Assembly: GCA_963695445.1 (NCBI GenBank) | Contig: CAVOGV010000031.1 | Location: 1-64,000 of the forward strand | DNA length: 64,000 nt | DNA from: Thiohalocapsa sp963695445 | Lineage (GTDB): Bacteria; Pseudomonadota; Gammaproteobacteria; Chromatiales; Chromatiaceae | Direction: 5' to 3' | Shown here: piece after piece, positions 41,146 through 51,637 of the stretch | Layout of the letters: every line of letters begins with the position of its first letter | Numbering within the stretch: the first letter of the stretch is position 1 | The notes under the pieces: generated by a model | The model's input: the letters and a program-made list of their open reading frames with translations, nothing else | What the model was told of the DNA's origin: nothing | The model's database searches: none | Translations under genes and position numbers: made by a program

Positions 41146-42651
41146 ATGACCCCAGAACAATTCGCTGCCCTCACCAAGCAGGGCCACAACCGCATCCCCT
41201 ACGTCTGCGAGGTGCTCGCCGACCTCGACACGCCGCTGAGCTGCTACCTCAAACTCGCGAGCGGCCCTTACAGCTACTTGTTCGAGTCCGTCCAAGGCGG
41301 CGAGAAATGGGGCCGCTACTCGATCATCGGCCTGCCCTGCCGCAGCGTGCTCAAGGTCTACGGCAACCGGATTCAGGTCGAGCGCGACGGCGTCGTGATC
41401 GAGCAGGCGGAGACCGCGGACCCGCTGGCCTGGATCGAGACCTTCCAGCAACGCTTCAGCGTCGCCGACCATCCGGGCATGCCACGCTTCGCTGGCGGCC
41501 TGGTCGGTTACTTCGGCTACGACACCGTGCGCTATATCGAGCCACGGCTGATGCCCTGCCCGAATCCCGACCGGATGGACACGCCGGACATCCTGCTGAT
41601 GGTGTCGGAGGAGGTCGTCGTGTTCGACAACCTGCGCGGGCGCATCTACATCATCGTGCACCTCGATCCCGCCGCCGGCGACACCCCCGCCACCGGCCAG
41701 GCGCGCGTCGATGCCCTGGTGGCAAAGATGCAGCGGGGCGCGCCACGTGATCTCTCGGCCGGCGGTCGCGCCGTGCAAGAGACCGACTTCGTCTCCGGCT
41801 TCACCGAGGACGGCTTCAAACAGGCCGTCGACCGCATCAAGGACTACATCCTCGAAGGCGACTGCATGCAGGTGGTGCTGTCGCAGCGCCTGTCGATCCC
41901 GTTTCAGGCACGACCGCTGGACCTGTATCGCGCCCTGCGCGGGCTCAATCCGTCGCCGTACATGTATTTCCTCGACCTCGGCGAGTTCCAGATCGTCGGC
42001 TCGTCGCCGGAGATCCTCACCCGGCTCGAAGACGGCGTCGTCACGGTGCGTCCCATCGCCGGCACCCGCCGCCGCGGCTACACCGACGACGAGGACCTGG
42101 CTTTGGAGCAGGAACTGCTGGCCGACCCCAAGGAACTCGCCGAGCATCTGATGCTGATCGATCTCGGTCGCAATGATTGCGGTCGCGTCGCCAAGATCGG
42201 CAGCGTGCAGCTCACCGACCGCATGATCGTCGAGCGCTACTCCCACGTCATGCACATCGTCAGCAACGTCATCGGCGAACTCAGGGACGGCATGAGCGCA
42301 ATCGACGTGCTGCGCGCCACCTTCCCCGCCGGCACCGTCTCCGGCGCACCCAAGATCCGCGCCATGGAGATCATCGACGAGCTGGAGCCGGTCAAACGCG
42401 GCATCTACTCCGGCGCCGTCGGCTACCTCGGCTTCAACGGCAACATGGACACCGCCATCGCCATCCGCACCGCCGTGATCAAAGACGGCACGCTGCACAT
42501 CCAAGCCGGCGCCGGCATCGTCGCCGACTCGGTGCCCGCGCTGGAATGGCAGGAGACCATGAACAAGGGCCGCGCCATCTTCCGGGCCGTCGCCATGGCC
42601 GAGGCAGGCATCGAACGATACCCCTGCGCCGGCGTCGACGCCCTGGACTGA
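41146..42651 (+). CDS. trpE: Anthranilate synthase component I
   Basis: Aminase subunit converting chorismate to anthranilate, the first step of tryptophan synthesis; needs TrpG, not in this window. 501 residues, uninterrupted. Tryptophan-feedback region SYLFESVQGGEKWGRYSIIG, then the catalytic chorismate-binding half with VVLSQRLSIPFQARPLDLYR, PIAGTRRRGYTDDEDLALEQ, LIDLGRNDCGRVAKIGSVQ, HIVSNVIGEL and FPAGTVSGAPKIRAMEIIDE. Preceded by gph. The stop lies within a palindrome that may terminate transcription. Confidence 0.98.
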   Translation: MTPEQFAALTKQGHNRIPYVCEVLADLDTPLSCYLKLASGPYSYLFESVQGGEKWGRYSIIGLPCRSVLKVYGNRIQVERDGVVIEQAETADPLAWIETFQQRFSVADHPGMPRFAGGLVGYFGYDTVRYIEPRLMPCPNPDRMDTPDILLMVSEEVVVFDNLRGRIYIIVHLDPAAGDTPATGQARVDALVAKMQRGAPRDLSAGGRAVQETDFVSGFTEDGFKQAVDRIKDYILEGDCMQVVLSQRLSIPFQARPLDLYRALRGLNPSPYMYFLDLGEFQIVGSSPEILTRLEDGVVTVRPIAGTRRRGYTDDEDLALEQELLADPKELAEHLMLIDLGRNDCGRVAKIGSVQLTDRMIVERYSHVMHIVSNVIGELRDGMSAIDVLRATFPAGTVSGAPKIRAMEIIDELEPVKRGIYSGAVGYLGFNGNMDTAIAIRTAVIKDGTLHIQAGAGIVADSVPALEWQETMNKGRAIFRAVAMAEAGIERYPCAGVDALD

Positions 42652-42750
42652 AGTCCAGGGCCCCAGGTGCCGACTGAAGTCGGCGAACCCGGCCTGGGTA
42701 CGCCGACTTCAGTCGGCCCCCCTGGGGAGGCGGACTTCAGTCCGGCGGCG
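42640..42750. terminator. Cluster of four palindromes at trpE 3' end
   Basis: CCCTGGACTGAAGTCCAGGG includes the trpE stop codon. It is followed by GCCGACTGAAGTCGGC, GCCGACTTCAGTCGGC and a shorter GGCGGACTTCAGTCCGGC. All four share an ACT(GA/TC)AGT core. No clear T-run follows, so a classical intrinsic terminator is not proved; the hairpins could act as a terminator, an RNA-stability element or a REP cluster. Confidence 0.6.
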
Positions 42751-42951
42751 GCGATCCAGCTCCCGGCGGCACGCACGGCGATGCGCGTCCAGCCCGCCTG
42801 CAAGGCCGTCCGGTGCGCCGAGAGAATGGCGAACAGGCTTTGCCCGATCGCGGCAGCAGCTTGAATGCCGTAGATACTCCGTCATGTTATGGCGAGGTAG
42901 TTTCAACACCGAGCGCCCATCCCCCGGCGCCCGCAACCCCGGAGTAGACCA

Positions 42952-43488
42952 ATGATCTCGAACGACATGGCAGCGCGGATGAACGGCCAGGTGAACATGG
43001 AGCTGTACTCCGCGTACTTTTATCTCGCGCTCTCGTCCCAGGCTGAATCCGGCAGCCTGAAGGGTGTCAGTAACTGGTTCATGGCCAAGCACTACGAGGA
43101 GCAGGCCCACGCCATGAAGATGTATCGCTACCTCAAGGACCAGGATGCGACGATCGAGTTGCAGCCCGTGGCTGCGCCTCCCGCGGACGATCTCACAGTC
43201 CGGCAGATGCTGGAGGCCACCTTGACGCACGAGCGAGAGGTCACCGCGGCGATCCACGGCTTGGTGGACCACGCCCTGGCCGAGAAGGACCACGCCACCA
43301 ACATCTTCCTGCAGTGGTTTGTCACCGAGCAGACCGAGGAGGAGGCGACGGTCGGCGAGGTCTTGGGCCGACTGCGCCTCTTCGGCGACAAGCCCGAGGG
43401 CCTGTTGATGCTCGACCAGGAACTCAGCGCCATGGCCGCGGCCATGGCCCAAGCCGGAGCGACCGGCCCAACGGTCGCACCTGCCTGA
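42952..43488 (+). CDS. Ferritin (bacterial FtnA-like)
   Basis: Iron-storage protein, 178 residues, normal length. Four-helix bundle with diiron-site residues: Glu in MNGQVNMELYSAYFYLALSS, Glu/His in HYEEQAHAMKMYRYLKDQ, Glu in TLTHEREVTAAIHGLVDHA and NIFLQWFVTEQTEEEATV. No frame break. Followed 24 bp downstream by a 32-residue Cys/Lys-rich ORF, possibly an iron-related partner. Upstream palindromes belong to trpE. Confidence 0.95.
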   Translation: MISNDMAARMNGQVNMELYSAYFYLALSSQAESGSLKGVSNWFMAKHYEEQAHAMKMYRYLKDQDATIELQPVAAPPADDLTVRQMLEATLTHEREVTAAIHGLVDHALAEKDHATNIFLQWFVTEQTEEEATVGEVLGRLRLFGDKPEGLLMLDQELSAMAAAMAQAGATGPTVAPA

Positions 43489-43512
43489 TCCCAGCTCAAC
43501 AAGGTCAACACC

Positions 43513-43611
43513 ATGGGTAAGAAAAAGAAGCAAAAAGACAAGTGCTGCAAGAAGTACAAGGAGGGCAAGGCATGCAAGCAGTGTCCGAAGGTGAAAATCA
43601 GCCCCCTTTGA
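43513..43611 (+). CDS. 32-residue Lys/Cys-rich peptide downstream of ferritin
   Basis: Opens MGKKKKQKDKCCKKYKEG and then has CKQCPKVKIS, giving four cysteines as CC...CxxC with 12 or more lysines. Small Lys-rich Cys proteins of this type occur as uncharacterised proteins elsewhere; I recall the general pattern but not a function. The CxxC pairs could bind iron or zinc, or a polyanion could be bound by the lysines. No strong ribosome site (AACAAGGTCAACACC precedes it), but it could be coupled to ferritin translation. Confidence 0.6.
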   Translation: MGKKKKQKDKCCKKYKEGKACKQCPKVKISPL

Positions 43612-44119
43612 CCTTTACCCGCCGCGGGAGCCGATGTCTATAGCCGGCTCAATGGCGTGGCGATTGCTGTGAACTAGGCCATCTTTAACATGGCGCTAAC
43701 ATGGCGCTGTCGATAAGGCTGATTCAGGCTAGCCGATATCAACAAGGCTACGTCAAAGCTGGGCTAGCGGCGCCTGCCATGCCTTCGGCCTCGACAGGTA
43801 CGCCGAGCGCTACCTCGGCGCCATTATTTGCCCCTTCGATCGGCGCTGTGCCTGGGTCCTCTGGGCCGGCGAAAGCTCGTGGCCGCCGCAGCGATCGGCC
43901 CGCGCCCGGAGTCGCGAAACCGGATGGCTGGAACGTGTTTCTGATTAGGTCGCAGCACGCGCGTGCGGGAAGGCGGCGCATTGAATTTCAAAGACAGGCG
44001 GGGCAAACTCCGGGCGGGGCACTGAATCATCTGCGTCGCAGATTGCGTCGAAGTTAGGCAGCGGCGACTGCCCCAGCAGCTCGCACGCCACCGTCAAAAA
44101 GCAGGACCGCACGCCACGC
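43612..44119. other. No recognisable gene
   Basis: Between the Cys/Lys-rich peptide and the MFS remnant. Short frames exist on both strands without family similarity or ribosome sites. It may include decayed upstream parts of the former efflux locus, but nothing can be assigned. Confidence 0.4.
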
Positions 44120-44299
44120 ATGAACCAAACGCAGCACTTCACCCTGGTCGCGGCGGGCCTTGGCCTGTGCATGATTTTTCTCGACGCGCTCATCTCGAAA
44201 GTGACGCTCCCCGGAATCCAGCGCCATATCGCCGGAGGCGAGCGCGCTTGCAGCGGGCTGTGGCGCTTCATATCGGCGCCGGAAGTTAACTCTGCATGA
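44120..44299 (+). pseudogene. MFS (DHA2/EmrB-type) transporter N-terminal remnant
   Basis: 59 residues: MNQTQHFTLVAAGLGLCMIF, LDALISKVTLPGIQRHIAGG, then out of register. This matches helix 1 and loop of drug:H+ antiporter-2 proteins (expected LVAAGLGLFMIFLDATIVNVALP-like). Beyond GGE the related GLQWVV stretch appears only in a shifted frame, and the rest of the transporter is missing. Its stop overlaps the next gene's ATG (ATGA at 44296-44299), so the fragment may serve as a leader coupled to the outer-membrane factor. Confidence 0.7.
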
Positions 44300-45857
44300 G
44301 AAGATTGCGCGAGCTCCAACCGCTGCTGGTGTTGGTGCTCCCATTGGCCGCCTGCACGGTCGGCCCCGACTTCGTCAAGCCAGACGCTGCGGTCAACCCG
44401 AGCTGGCGCGAGCAAGGAGGTGGCGTCCGGGCCGAAAAGAGCGCTGCAGACCGGGACTGGTGGCGGTCTTTGGACAGCCCAACGCTGACCACCCTCGTGG
44501 AGTCGGCGTACCGCAACAACCCGAATCTGCAGGTGGCTGGGGTCCGGGTGCTGCAGGCACAGGCACAGCTGAATATCGCGATTGGCGCTCAACTCCCCCA
44601 GCAGCAGGCATTGAGCGGGTCTGTTGCGTACCAGTCCAAGGTTCCCGGGCTGCTCGCTTCCGAATCTGATCTCGTGACGCGCCAGATCGGGGTCGGCGCG
44701 ACCTGGGAGCTGGACTTCTGGGGAAAGTACCGACGGAACATCCAAGCGAATCAGAACGCTCTGCTCGGTAACCTGGCCGCCTATGACGATGCCCTGGTTA
44801 CGCTGTTCGCCAGTGTTGCGAACGCCTTCGTCGCCCTCCGTACCCTAAAGGCCCAGGAGGCCGTCTACGCATCGAACGCCGCCGCGCAGGCCGAGGGCCT
44901 GCGTGTCGCGCAGGTGCGCTTCGAGTTCGGGGAGACCAGCGCGCTGGACGTCTCTCAGGCACAGACCCGCCTGGACGAGACCACTGCCCAGATCCCCAGC
45001 CTGCAGCAGCAGTGGCGGCAAACCGCCAACACCCTCGAGCCTGCTGCTGGGCGAGCCGCCCGGGGCTGCCGACGGCCTTGTGCGAGACTCCTCGGACGTT
45101 CCCGAGGTGCCCGCCGACGTGGACGTCGGTATCCCGCAGGACCTGCTGCGGCAGCGCCCCGACGTACGCGAAGCCCTACAGGCGGCGGCCGCCCAGTCGG
45201 CGCTGATCGGGGTTGCCGAGTCGGCCCTCTATCCGTCGTTTTCCCTGTCGGGTTTCTTTGGTTTTGGTTCGACCGACCTGGGCAGCTCGTCTCGCTCTGA
45301 CCTGTTCACCTGGGACGGACATGTCCTGCAGGCGGGCGGCGCGTTCGTCTTCCCGATCTTCAACTACGGTCGGCTGACCAACCAGGTCCGGGTGCAGGAC
45401 GCCGCCTTCCAGGAAGCGGTGCTGAACTACCAGAACACCGTACTCGCGGCTCAGGAAGACGTGGAGAACGCCCTCGCTGCCTTCGTCTATGGCAAGCGCA
45501 TTGCCGCTGCCCTTGAGCAGGCCGCCACATCGGCCCGCCGCACCACGGAGTTGGCACTGGTACAGTACAAAGAAGGCCAAACGGGTTTCACCACGCTGCT
45601 CCAGGCCTATGATTCACAGCTTCAGGTCGAGGACGCGCTCGCCCAAAGCCGCGGACAGATGCTTGTTGGGTCTGATCTCGATCTATCGCGCGCTCGGCGG
45701 CGGTTGGCAGATTCGCGAGGGTCAAAGCCTGGTCTCCACATCGGTGGCGACAGCGATGCGTGAAAGAACCGATTGGGGTGACATGCTCACCACGGACGGT
45801 GCCAAGGCGCCGCCACCGAGAACAAGAGATCGATCGTCCGAGGAGACCCAGCCCTAG
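44296..45857 (+). CDS. RND efflux outer-membrane lipoprotein (NodT family), frame-broken
   Basis: TolC-like channel, about 520 residues. Lipobox LLVLVLPLAACTVGPDF; family pieces DWWRSLDSPTLTTLVESAYR, NNPNLQVAGVRVLQAQAQL, GVGATWELDFWGKYRRNIQA and GETSALDVSQAQTRLDETTA. A +1 C near 45036 breaks the frame (CTCGAGC where CTGAGC is expected), continued by SLLLGEPPGAADGLV and IPQDLLRQRPDVREALQAAA, FPIFNYGRLTNQV. A second break near 45670 gives LISIYRALGGGWQIREGQ and the stop at 45857. Its last stop overlaps the GTG of the adaptor gene. Confidence 0.93.
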
Positions 45858-46960
45858 TGGTGCCCTCAATGCACAGGACCTCATCCCGCCCCGCCGCGGC
45901 GGTCGCTTTGCTGGCCGCGATCCTGGGCCTTGCGCTGGACGCAAACGCACAACAAGTGGCGAGCCCGAATGAGGTCACCGTGACCCGGCCCGTGCGGACC
46001 ACGGTCACCGATTACCTGGATTCGACCGGCACCTTCGCGTCATCGGCCACGGCCAACATCGTCGCGCGGGTGGACGGCATGCTCGAAGCGGTGCACTTTC
46101 AAGACGGCAGCATTGTCAAGAAGGGCGAGCGGCTGTTTTCCATTCAGCGCGATACTTATGAGGAACAGCTGAAACTGTATCAGGCACAGCTCAACCAGGC
46201 CGAGAGCGAATACGCGCGACAGCTGCGGCTGATCTCGCAGGATGCGACCTCACAGGCGCGGGTTGAGAGCTGGCGCGCTAAACGTGACGAGGCGGCCGCC
46301 AATACCGCGCTCGCGCGGATCAACCTGGGCTATACCGAGATCAGCGCGCCGTTCTCCGGTTCGATCGGGCGGCGCCTCGTCGACGCCGGCAACCTGGTCG
46401 GCCCGAATACGGGCGTCACGCAGATGGCCGTGCTGCAGCAGGTCGATCCGATCTATTTCTACTTCAGCATCAACGCGCCCGATTCGACCGGTGTTCGGCG
46501 CCAGCTGCTCGCTCTCGAAGCACCGGAAGGTTCAGAATCCGAGACCGCGTCCGTGCAGTTGGCACTGGGCAACGATGCCGACTATCGCTATGCGGGCAAG
46601 CTCGATTTCATCGACACCGGCATCGACCAGTCGTCCGGCACCATTCAATTGCGCGCCGTGTTCGACAACCCCGACGGGCTCTTCGTCCCGGGCCAGTTTG
46701 CGCGGATCAGGATCGGTCTGGGTCAGCCGATCCAGCAGTTGGCGGTGCCCAACCGCGCCGTGGAGCGGGACCAGGCCGGCGCGTTCGTGCTGGTGGTGGA
46801 CGCGCAGGACGTGGTCCGACAGAAGCGCGTTCAGACCGGCACGCAGCAGGGCGAACTGCGCGTCGTGACCGGCCTGAGCCCGGCCGACCGCGTCATCGTC
46901 AAGGGGCTGGCCTACGCGCAACCAGGGATGAAGGCGAAGGTCTCCGAGGAAGCCAAATGA
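45857..46960 (+). CDS. RND efflux periplasmic adaptor protein
   Basis: Membrane fusion protein linking the permease with the outer-membrane channel, 367 residues. GTG start at 45857, with an ATG at 45869 also possible; signal peptide ending near ALDANAQQ. Lipoyl domain IVARVDGMLEAVHFQDGSIV, KKGERLFSIQRDTYEEQLKLY; coiled-coil hairpin; second lipoyl half NLGYTEISAPFSGSIGRRLV; beta-barrel and membrane-proximal domains (RAVFDNPDGLFVPGQFARIR). Unbroken frame. Overlaps the upstream gene and lies 31 bp before the permease, so one operon. Confidence 0.96.
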   Translation: MVPSMHRTSSRPAAAVALLAAILGLALDANAQQVASPNEVTVTRPVRTTVTDYLDSTGTFASSATANIVARVDGMLEAVHFQDGSIVKKGERLFSIQRDTYEEQLKLYQAQLNQAESEYARQLRLISQDATSQARVESWRAKRDEAAANTALARINLGYTEISAPFSGSIGRRLVDAGNLVGPNTGVTQMAVLQQVDPIYFYFSINAPDSTGVRRQLLALEAPEGSESETASVQLALGNDADYRYAGKLDFIDTGIDQSSGTIQLRAVFDNPDGLFVPGQFARIRIGLGQPIQQLAVPNRAVERDQAGAFVLVVDAQDVVRQKRVQTGTQQGELRVVTGLSPADRVIVKGLAYAQPGMKAKVSEEAK

Positions 46961-46991
46961 TCCGGCGCAGGCAGGTGGAGAGGGCTTGGCG

Positions 46992-49900
46992 ATGATGGCG
47001 CGCTTCTTCATCGAGCGCCCGGTGCTGGCCAACGTCATCGCGGTCATCCTGCTGTTGCTGGGGGCGGTGGCCATCTTCCAGCTGCCGGTCGCCCAGTACC
47101 CGCCCATCACCCCCGTCACCGTGCAGGTCAGCACCAAGTTCCCCGGGGCGAGCGCCAAGACTCTCGTTGAGACCGTCGCCCTGCCGATCGAGCAGCAGGT
47201 GAACGGCGTCGAGGGCATGCTCTACATGGCGTCGACCAGCAGCAGCGACGGCAGCTACAACCTGATCGTCACCTTCGACATCGGCACGGACCCGGACACC
47301 GCCCAGGTGCTGGTCCAGAACCGGGTCGCCGCGGCCATGGCACAGCTTCCCTCCGCGGTGCAGCAGCAGGGTGTCGTGACCAACAAGAAGTCCACCTCGA
47401 TCCTGCAGATCGTGACCCTGCAGTCGGACAAGGACCAGTACGACGCCCTGTTCCTGAGCAACTACGCGACCATCTCGATCCGTGACGAGCTGGCGCGCCT
47501 GCCCGGCGTCGGCGGCGTGGTGGTGTTCGGTATCGGCGAGTACAGCATGCGCATCTGGCTGGACCCGGAGAAGATGCAGGAGCGCTCGCTGGTGCCGTCG
47601 GATGTGGTCCAGGCGATCCAGGGCGCGAACGTCAATGTCGGGGCCGGTCAGCTTGGCATGCCGCCGGCACCGAGCGGCCAAGACTTTCAGATGAACGTGA
47701 ATGTCGCCGGGCCGCTGGACCAGGCCGAGCAATTCGAAGCGATCATCGTCAAGGCCGAGTCTGGCAGCGGCGGTCGCATCACGCGGGTCCGCGACGTCGC
47801 CAGCGTGGAGTTGGGCGCGCGAAGCTACAGTCAGGCGTTCAATCTGGATGGCCGGCCGGCCGGCGGCCTCGCCATCTTCCTGCTCCCCGATGCCAACGCC
47901 CTGGACACGGCTGCGGCGGTCGACGCCACCATGCAACGGCTGGCGAAGTCCTTCCCGGAGGGCCTCGAGTATCGGCATTCCGCTCGATACGACCAAGTTC
48001 GTCTCCCAGTCGATTCGCGAGGTCTACGTCACGCTGTTCGAGGCCGGACTGCTGGTGTTGCTGGTCATCGTGCTGTTCCTGCAGAGCTTCCGTGCCATCC
48101 TGGTGCCGGTGACGACGGTGCCCGTGACCATCGTCGGCGCCTTCGCCGCGATGGCGTTGATGGGCTTCACTATCAACACGCTCACCCTGTTCGCCATCGT
48201 GCTGGCCATCGGCATCGTGGTCGACGACGCCATCGTCGTGGTGGAGGGCTCGACGCAACAGATCGAGCGCGGCAAGACACCCAAGGAGGCCGCGATCGCG
48301 GCGATGACCGAGCTCACCGCGCCGATCCTGGGCATCACCCTCGTGCTCATGGCCGTGTTCATCCCGGCGGCCTTCATGCCCGGCGTGACCGGCCAGATGT
48401 ATCGACAGTTCGCACTGGTGATCGCCGCGACCGCCCTGATCAGCGCGGTCAACGCGCTCACGCTCAAGCCCACCCAGTGTGCGCAATGGCTCAGGCCGGT
48501 GCAGCCTGGAACCAGTCAGTTCATCCTGTTCCGGGGCTTCAACTGGCTCTACCAGCGCCTGGAGAACGGCTATGTGCGCGTGGTCGGCGTGCTGGTGCGG
48601 CACGCGGGGGCCGCGGTGCTGGTGGCCTTGCTGCTGGTGCTCGCGGCAGTCTGGGGACTCACGCGGGTGCCCACCGGGTTCATCCCGACCGAGGATCAGG
48701 GCTACATGGTGATCTCGGTGCAGCTTCCGAGCGGCGCCTCACTCGAGCGCACGGAGGAGGCCCTGTCCCAGGTCGCGGAACGCGTCGTCCAAGGTCCCCG
48801 GCGTACTGCAGACAGTGACCATCGCCGGGATGTCCCTGCTGGCGAACAACGCCCCCCAGTCCAGCGCCGGCGTCGTCTACGTCATCCTCAAGCCCTGGGA
48901 CGAACGCGGCAAGGGAGAGGGGCTGCTGGATCTCTACGAAAACCTGTCCAACACGGTGGTCGCCGTCGAGGCAGCGAAATCACTGGTGCTGCCGCCGCCG
49001 CCCATCCAGGGTGTCGGGCTGGCCAGCGGCTTTCAGATGCAGGTCAATCTCACCGACAACGCCTTCGACTACGAAAAACTGGCGACGGTCGCCGGAAAGA
49101 TCGGCGAGCTTGGGGCACGCAACGAGGGCATCGACTTTGCGTTCAGTCCCTTCAAGGCCGACGCGCCCAGCGTGGACGTGGTGTTGGACCGGAGCAAGGC
49201 CGAGACCTTCGCGGTGCCGGTGGGGGCAGCGTTCGACACCCTGCAGAGCTACCTGGGGTCGACCTATGTCAATCAGTTCACCCGCTTCGGGCACAATTTC
49301 TTCGTCTTTGCCCAGGCGGATCAGCGCTTCCGGATGACGCCGGACGACCTGATGCAGTTCTACGCGCGCAGCAACAGCGGGGACATGGTGCCCATCGGCT
49401 CCCTGGTAGCGATGTCCCCCGGCATCGGCCCGGATCTGATCTCGCTGTACAACCTCTACCCCTCCGCCACGGTGGTGGGGCGACCGAATGGCGACTTCAG
49501 CACCGGCCAGGCGATGGACGCCATGGAGCAGATCGCCCGGGATCAACTGGCGCCGGGGATGGACTATGCCTGGACCGGCATGTCTTATCAGGAGCAGTTG
49601 CTGGGCTATACCCAGTATTTCATCTTCGCCCTGTCGGTGCTTGCTGGTGTACCTGGTGCTGGCGGCTCAGTACGAGAGCTGGCTGATCCCAGCGGCCGTC
49701 ATCTTCGCCGTCCCCCTGGCGTTGCTGGGCACAGTGAGCCTGTTGCTGGCCGTCGGGGTCGCGAACAATCTCTATGTGCAGATCGGGCTGGTGCTGTTGA
49801 TCGCCCTGTCGGCGAAGAATGCCATCCTGATCGTCGAGGTCGCCCGACAACGCTACGCTGAAGGGGCCGACGCGGTGCAGGCGGCGGTCGAGGCCGCACG

Positions 49901-50129
49901 GGTGCGGTTTCGGCCCATCCTGATGACGTCCTTCGCCTTCATCCTGGGCGTGCTGCCCCTGGTGCTCGCCAGCGGCGCCGGGGCCAATGCGCGCAAGTCC
50001 ATCGGCATCACGGTCCTGAGCGGCATGCTGGCCTCCACCTGTCTGGCGGTGCTGTTCGTGCCGGCGTTCTACGTGTTCCTGCAGAGGCTTTCGGGGCGCG
50101 GTAAGCCTGCCCGAACAAAGCCCCCGTAG
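46992..50129 (+). CDS. RND (HAE1) multidrug efflux permease, frame-broken
   Basis: Inner-membrane proton-driven efflux pump, about 1045 residues across three frame breaks. Start MMARFFIERPVLANVIAVIL; porter domain VSTKFPGASAKTLVETVALP, GVEGMLYMASTSSSDGSYN; proton-relay Asp pair in AIGIVVDDAIVVVE; second half GYMVISVQLPSGASLERTEE; Lys relay in IALSAKNAILIVEVARQ; end VPAFYVFLQRLSGRGK. The +1 breaks are extra G near 47974, extra A near 48792 and extra T near 49642. Restoring each gives perfect AcrB-type continuity. The last 145 bp are duplicated at 53921-54065. Confidence 0.96.
49960..50104 (+). repeat. 145-bp direct repeat, copy 1 (permease 3' end)
   Basis: Within the RND permease coding sequence from TGGTGCTCGCCAGCGGCGCC to the GGTAA at 50100-50104. 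Copy 2 at 53921-54065 differs at only three positions in 145 and has the same orientation. Confidence 0.95.
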
Positions 50130-50614
50130 ATCGAGGCGCTTCCTCAGCGTGATTCGGGCGGGAGGCCCGCCGCCCGTTCTGCGACTCACCCAGCCCTCAA
50201 TCCGCGGAGCGCAATTGCCTGGGGATTCACGCATGAGAATTCAGATGACCGGAGCCGCGGCCGAGCCAGTCTTCTTCCGGTTCGTCCTCGGCGACTCGGA
50301 TTGGGGCGACTTCCTAATCCACTGGATCGGCATGGGAGGAGCATCCCGTGCGACTGATCGCCGGACGACATCATGTAGTTCGCACGGAGGCCTGAGAATT
50401 TGTAAACAACTCACTGGACCAGCCCGCGGGAATGCTAGGGGCAGGGCCAAAACCCCGATCGTTCGCAACGACCAATAGACGGCCGACGCGGACTTCAGAT
50501 CTTCGCGCGCCGTAGACGGCTAGCGACCCCGAGCCGACGGTGAACGCCGGCCACGGGTATCTGAGCATCAGGCAAAGCCGTTAGATTGGAGTGCTCGATT
50601 AGGTCGAGACGCTG
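50130..50614. other. No recognisable gene
   Basis: Follows the permease stop and precedes the 3' end of the first Cys-rich gene. No family found on either strand. The sequence belongs to the segment bracketed by the 145-bp repeats. Confidence 0.4.
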
Positions 50615-51637
50615 TCACAGGCCATCAAGGAATGGGTAGCAGGGATAGTCCTGCGTTTCGGACCTTGCAGACCACTCATTGTCCCCTTCGTATTCGCAAT
50701 AACAATTCTGGACAGACTCAATCGGCGGCTTATTCTGGAATTCGTTCAGAGTGCAGCTCAGGTAGATCCCCGCCTCCGCCGGTGCGCCAATTGGGATGTC
50801 TGGGCCGGTGCCATTGAGGACGTGATCTAAGGGCCCCTCGACAGGCGCGGCCCCCGCGCCGCAGACGGCCTTGCAGTCCTCCGCGCTGCACCGTTTTGTG
50901 GGGTTCTTTATGTCCGGATGAAACGGCCCGTAGGCATTGTAGTCATCTCTTTTCTCGGGAGGATCTTGGTCGACCTTGGGGGGCTCGACGATGGGGCATG
51001 AACACATGATCTGCTTCTTGAAGAGCTTCCGCGCGCCGGTCATTTCAGAGACGCCCTCGAAGCATAAGCCGCCGTCGCACTGGGCGTAGGACCCGGGGCC
51101 GTCACCAGGGCAATAGTACACGGCGCCGTCCGAGCCGCCGAAGATGGGTTTGGAGGGCGACAGGGAAAAGGTGCTGGCTCTGATTCCCTCTTTATTACCG
51201 TTCTCCATCACGTTGCAGACGTTGGGAAGGTCTTCGTCGTCGAGGAATTCGACGAAACTGTCGTCGTAGAGCACGTTGTTGCGGATAGTCAGCGTCAGTG
51301 AGATGCTGTCGTCCCAGTCGTCCTTGTTGCCTACATTGTAGGGAGGGGCATTCTCCGGGAGCCTCTCGCAGGCGCAGTAAAGCACCCCGTTGAAGTACCA
51401 GCACCGCCCAGGAAAGCACAGCGCATATTTTTGGTCGGGAATGATCCTGAACGCTGCCGGCCCCTCCTGCGGCCGTTCCAAATCCTGCGCGGTGCACTTA
51501 TCGTCGTACCCCGCCGGCGCCAGACCCGCACCAAACGGAGGGAATGGCTTCGCCGCGCTTACCGCGGAGCAGGTCAACAACGCAAATATGATTGCGATTA
51601 TTCTGCCGGACCGCAGGATGGTTGATCGCGTATTCAT
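50615..51637 (-). CDS. Secreted Cys-rich protein A of unknown function
   Basis: 340 residues; signal peptide MNTRSTILRSGRIIAIIFAL...AVSAAKPF, so exported. About 20 cysteines, many in CxC or CxxC-like pairs: YALCFPGRCWYFNGVLYCAC, YYCPGDGPGSYAQCDGGLCF, IMCSCPIVEPPK, CSAEDCKAVCGAG, CTLNEF, NCYCEYEG. Pairs suggest a disulfide-stabilised periplasmic or surface protein. Ordered cysteine clusters and CSCPI also occur in the divergent neighbour at 52286-53659, so the two are probable paralogues. No domain family recognised. Frame intact. Confidence 0.75.
   Translation of the reverse strand: MNTRSTILRSGRIIAIIFALLTCSAVSAAKPFPPFGAGLAPAGYDDKCTAQDLERPQEGPAAFRIIPDQKYALCFPGRCWYFNGVLYCACERLPENAPPYNVGNKDDWDDSISLTLTIRNNVLYDDSFVEFLDDEDLPNVCNVMENGNKEGIRASTFSLSPSKPIFGGSDGAVYYCPGDGPGSYAQCDGGLCFEGVSEMTGARKLFKKQIMCSCPIVEPPKVDQDPPEKRDDYNAYGPFHPDIKNPTKRCSAEDCKAVCGAGAAPVEGPLDHVLNGTGPDIPIGAPAEAGIYLSCTLNEFQNKPPIESVQNCYCEYEGDNEWSARSETQDYPCYPFLDGL

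Noticed and set aside
41128..42504. 458-codon frame antisense to trpE
   Set aside because: His/Asp/Val-rich translation typical of the shadow strand of a GC-rich gene. trpE is complete and conserved.
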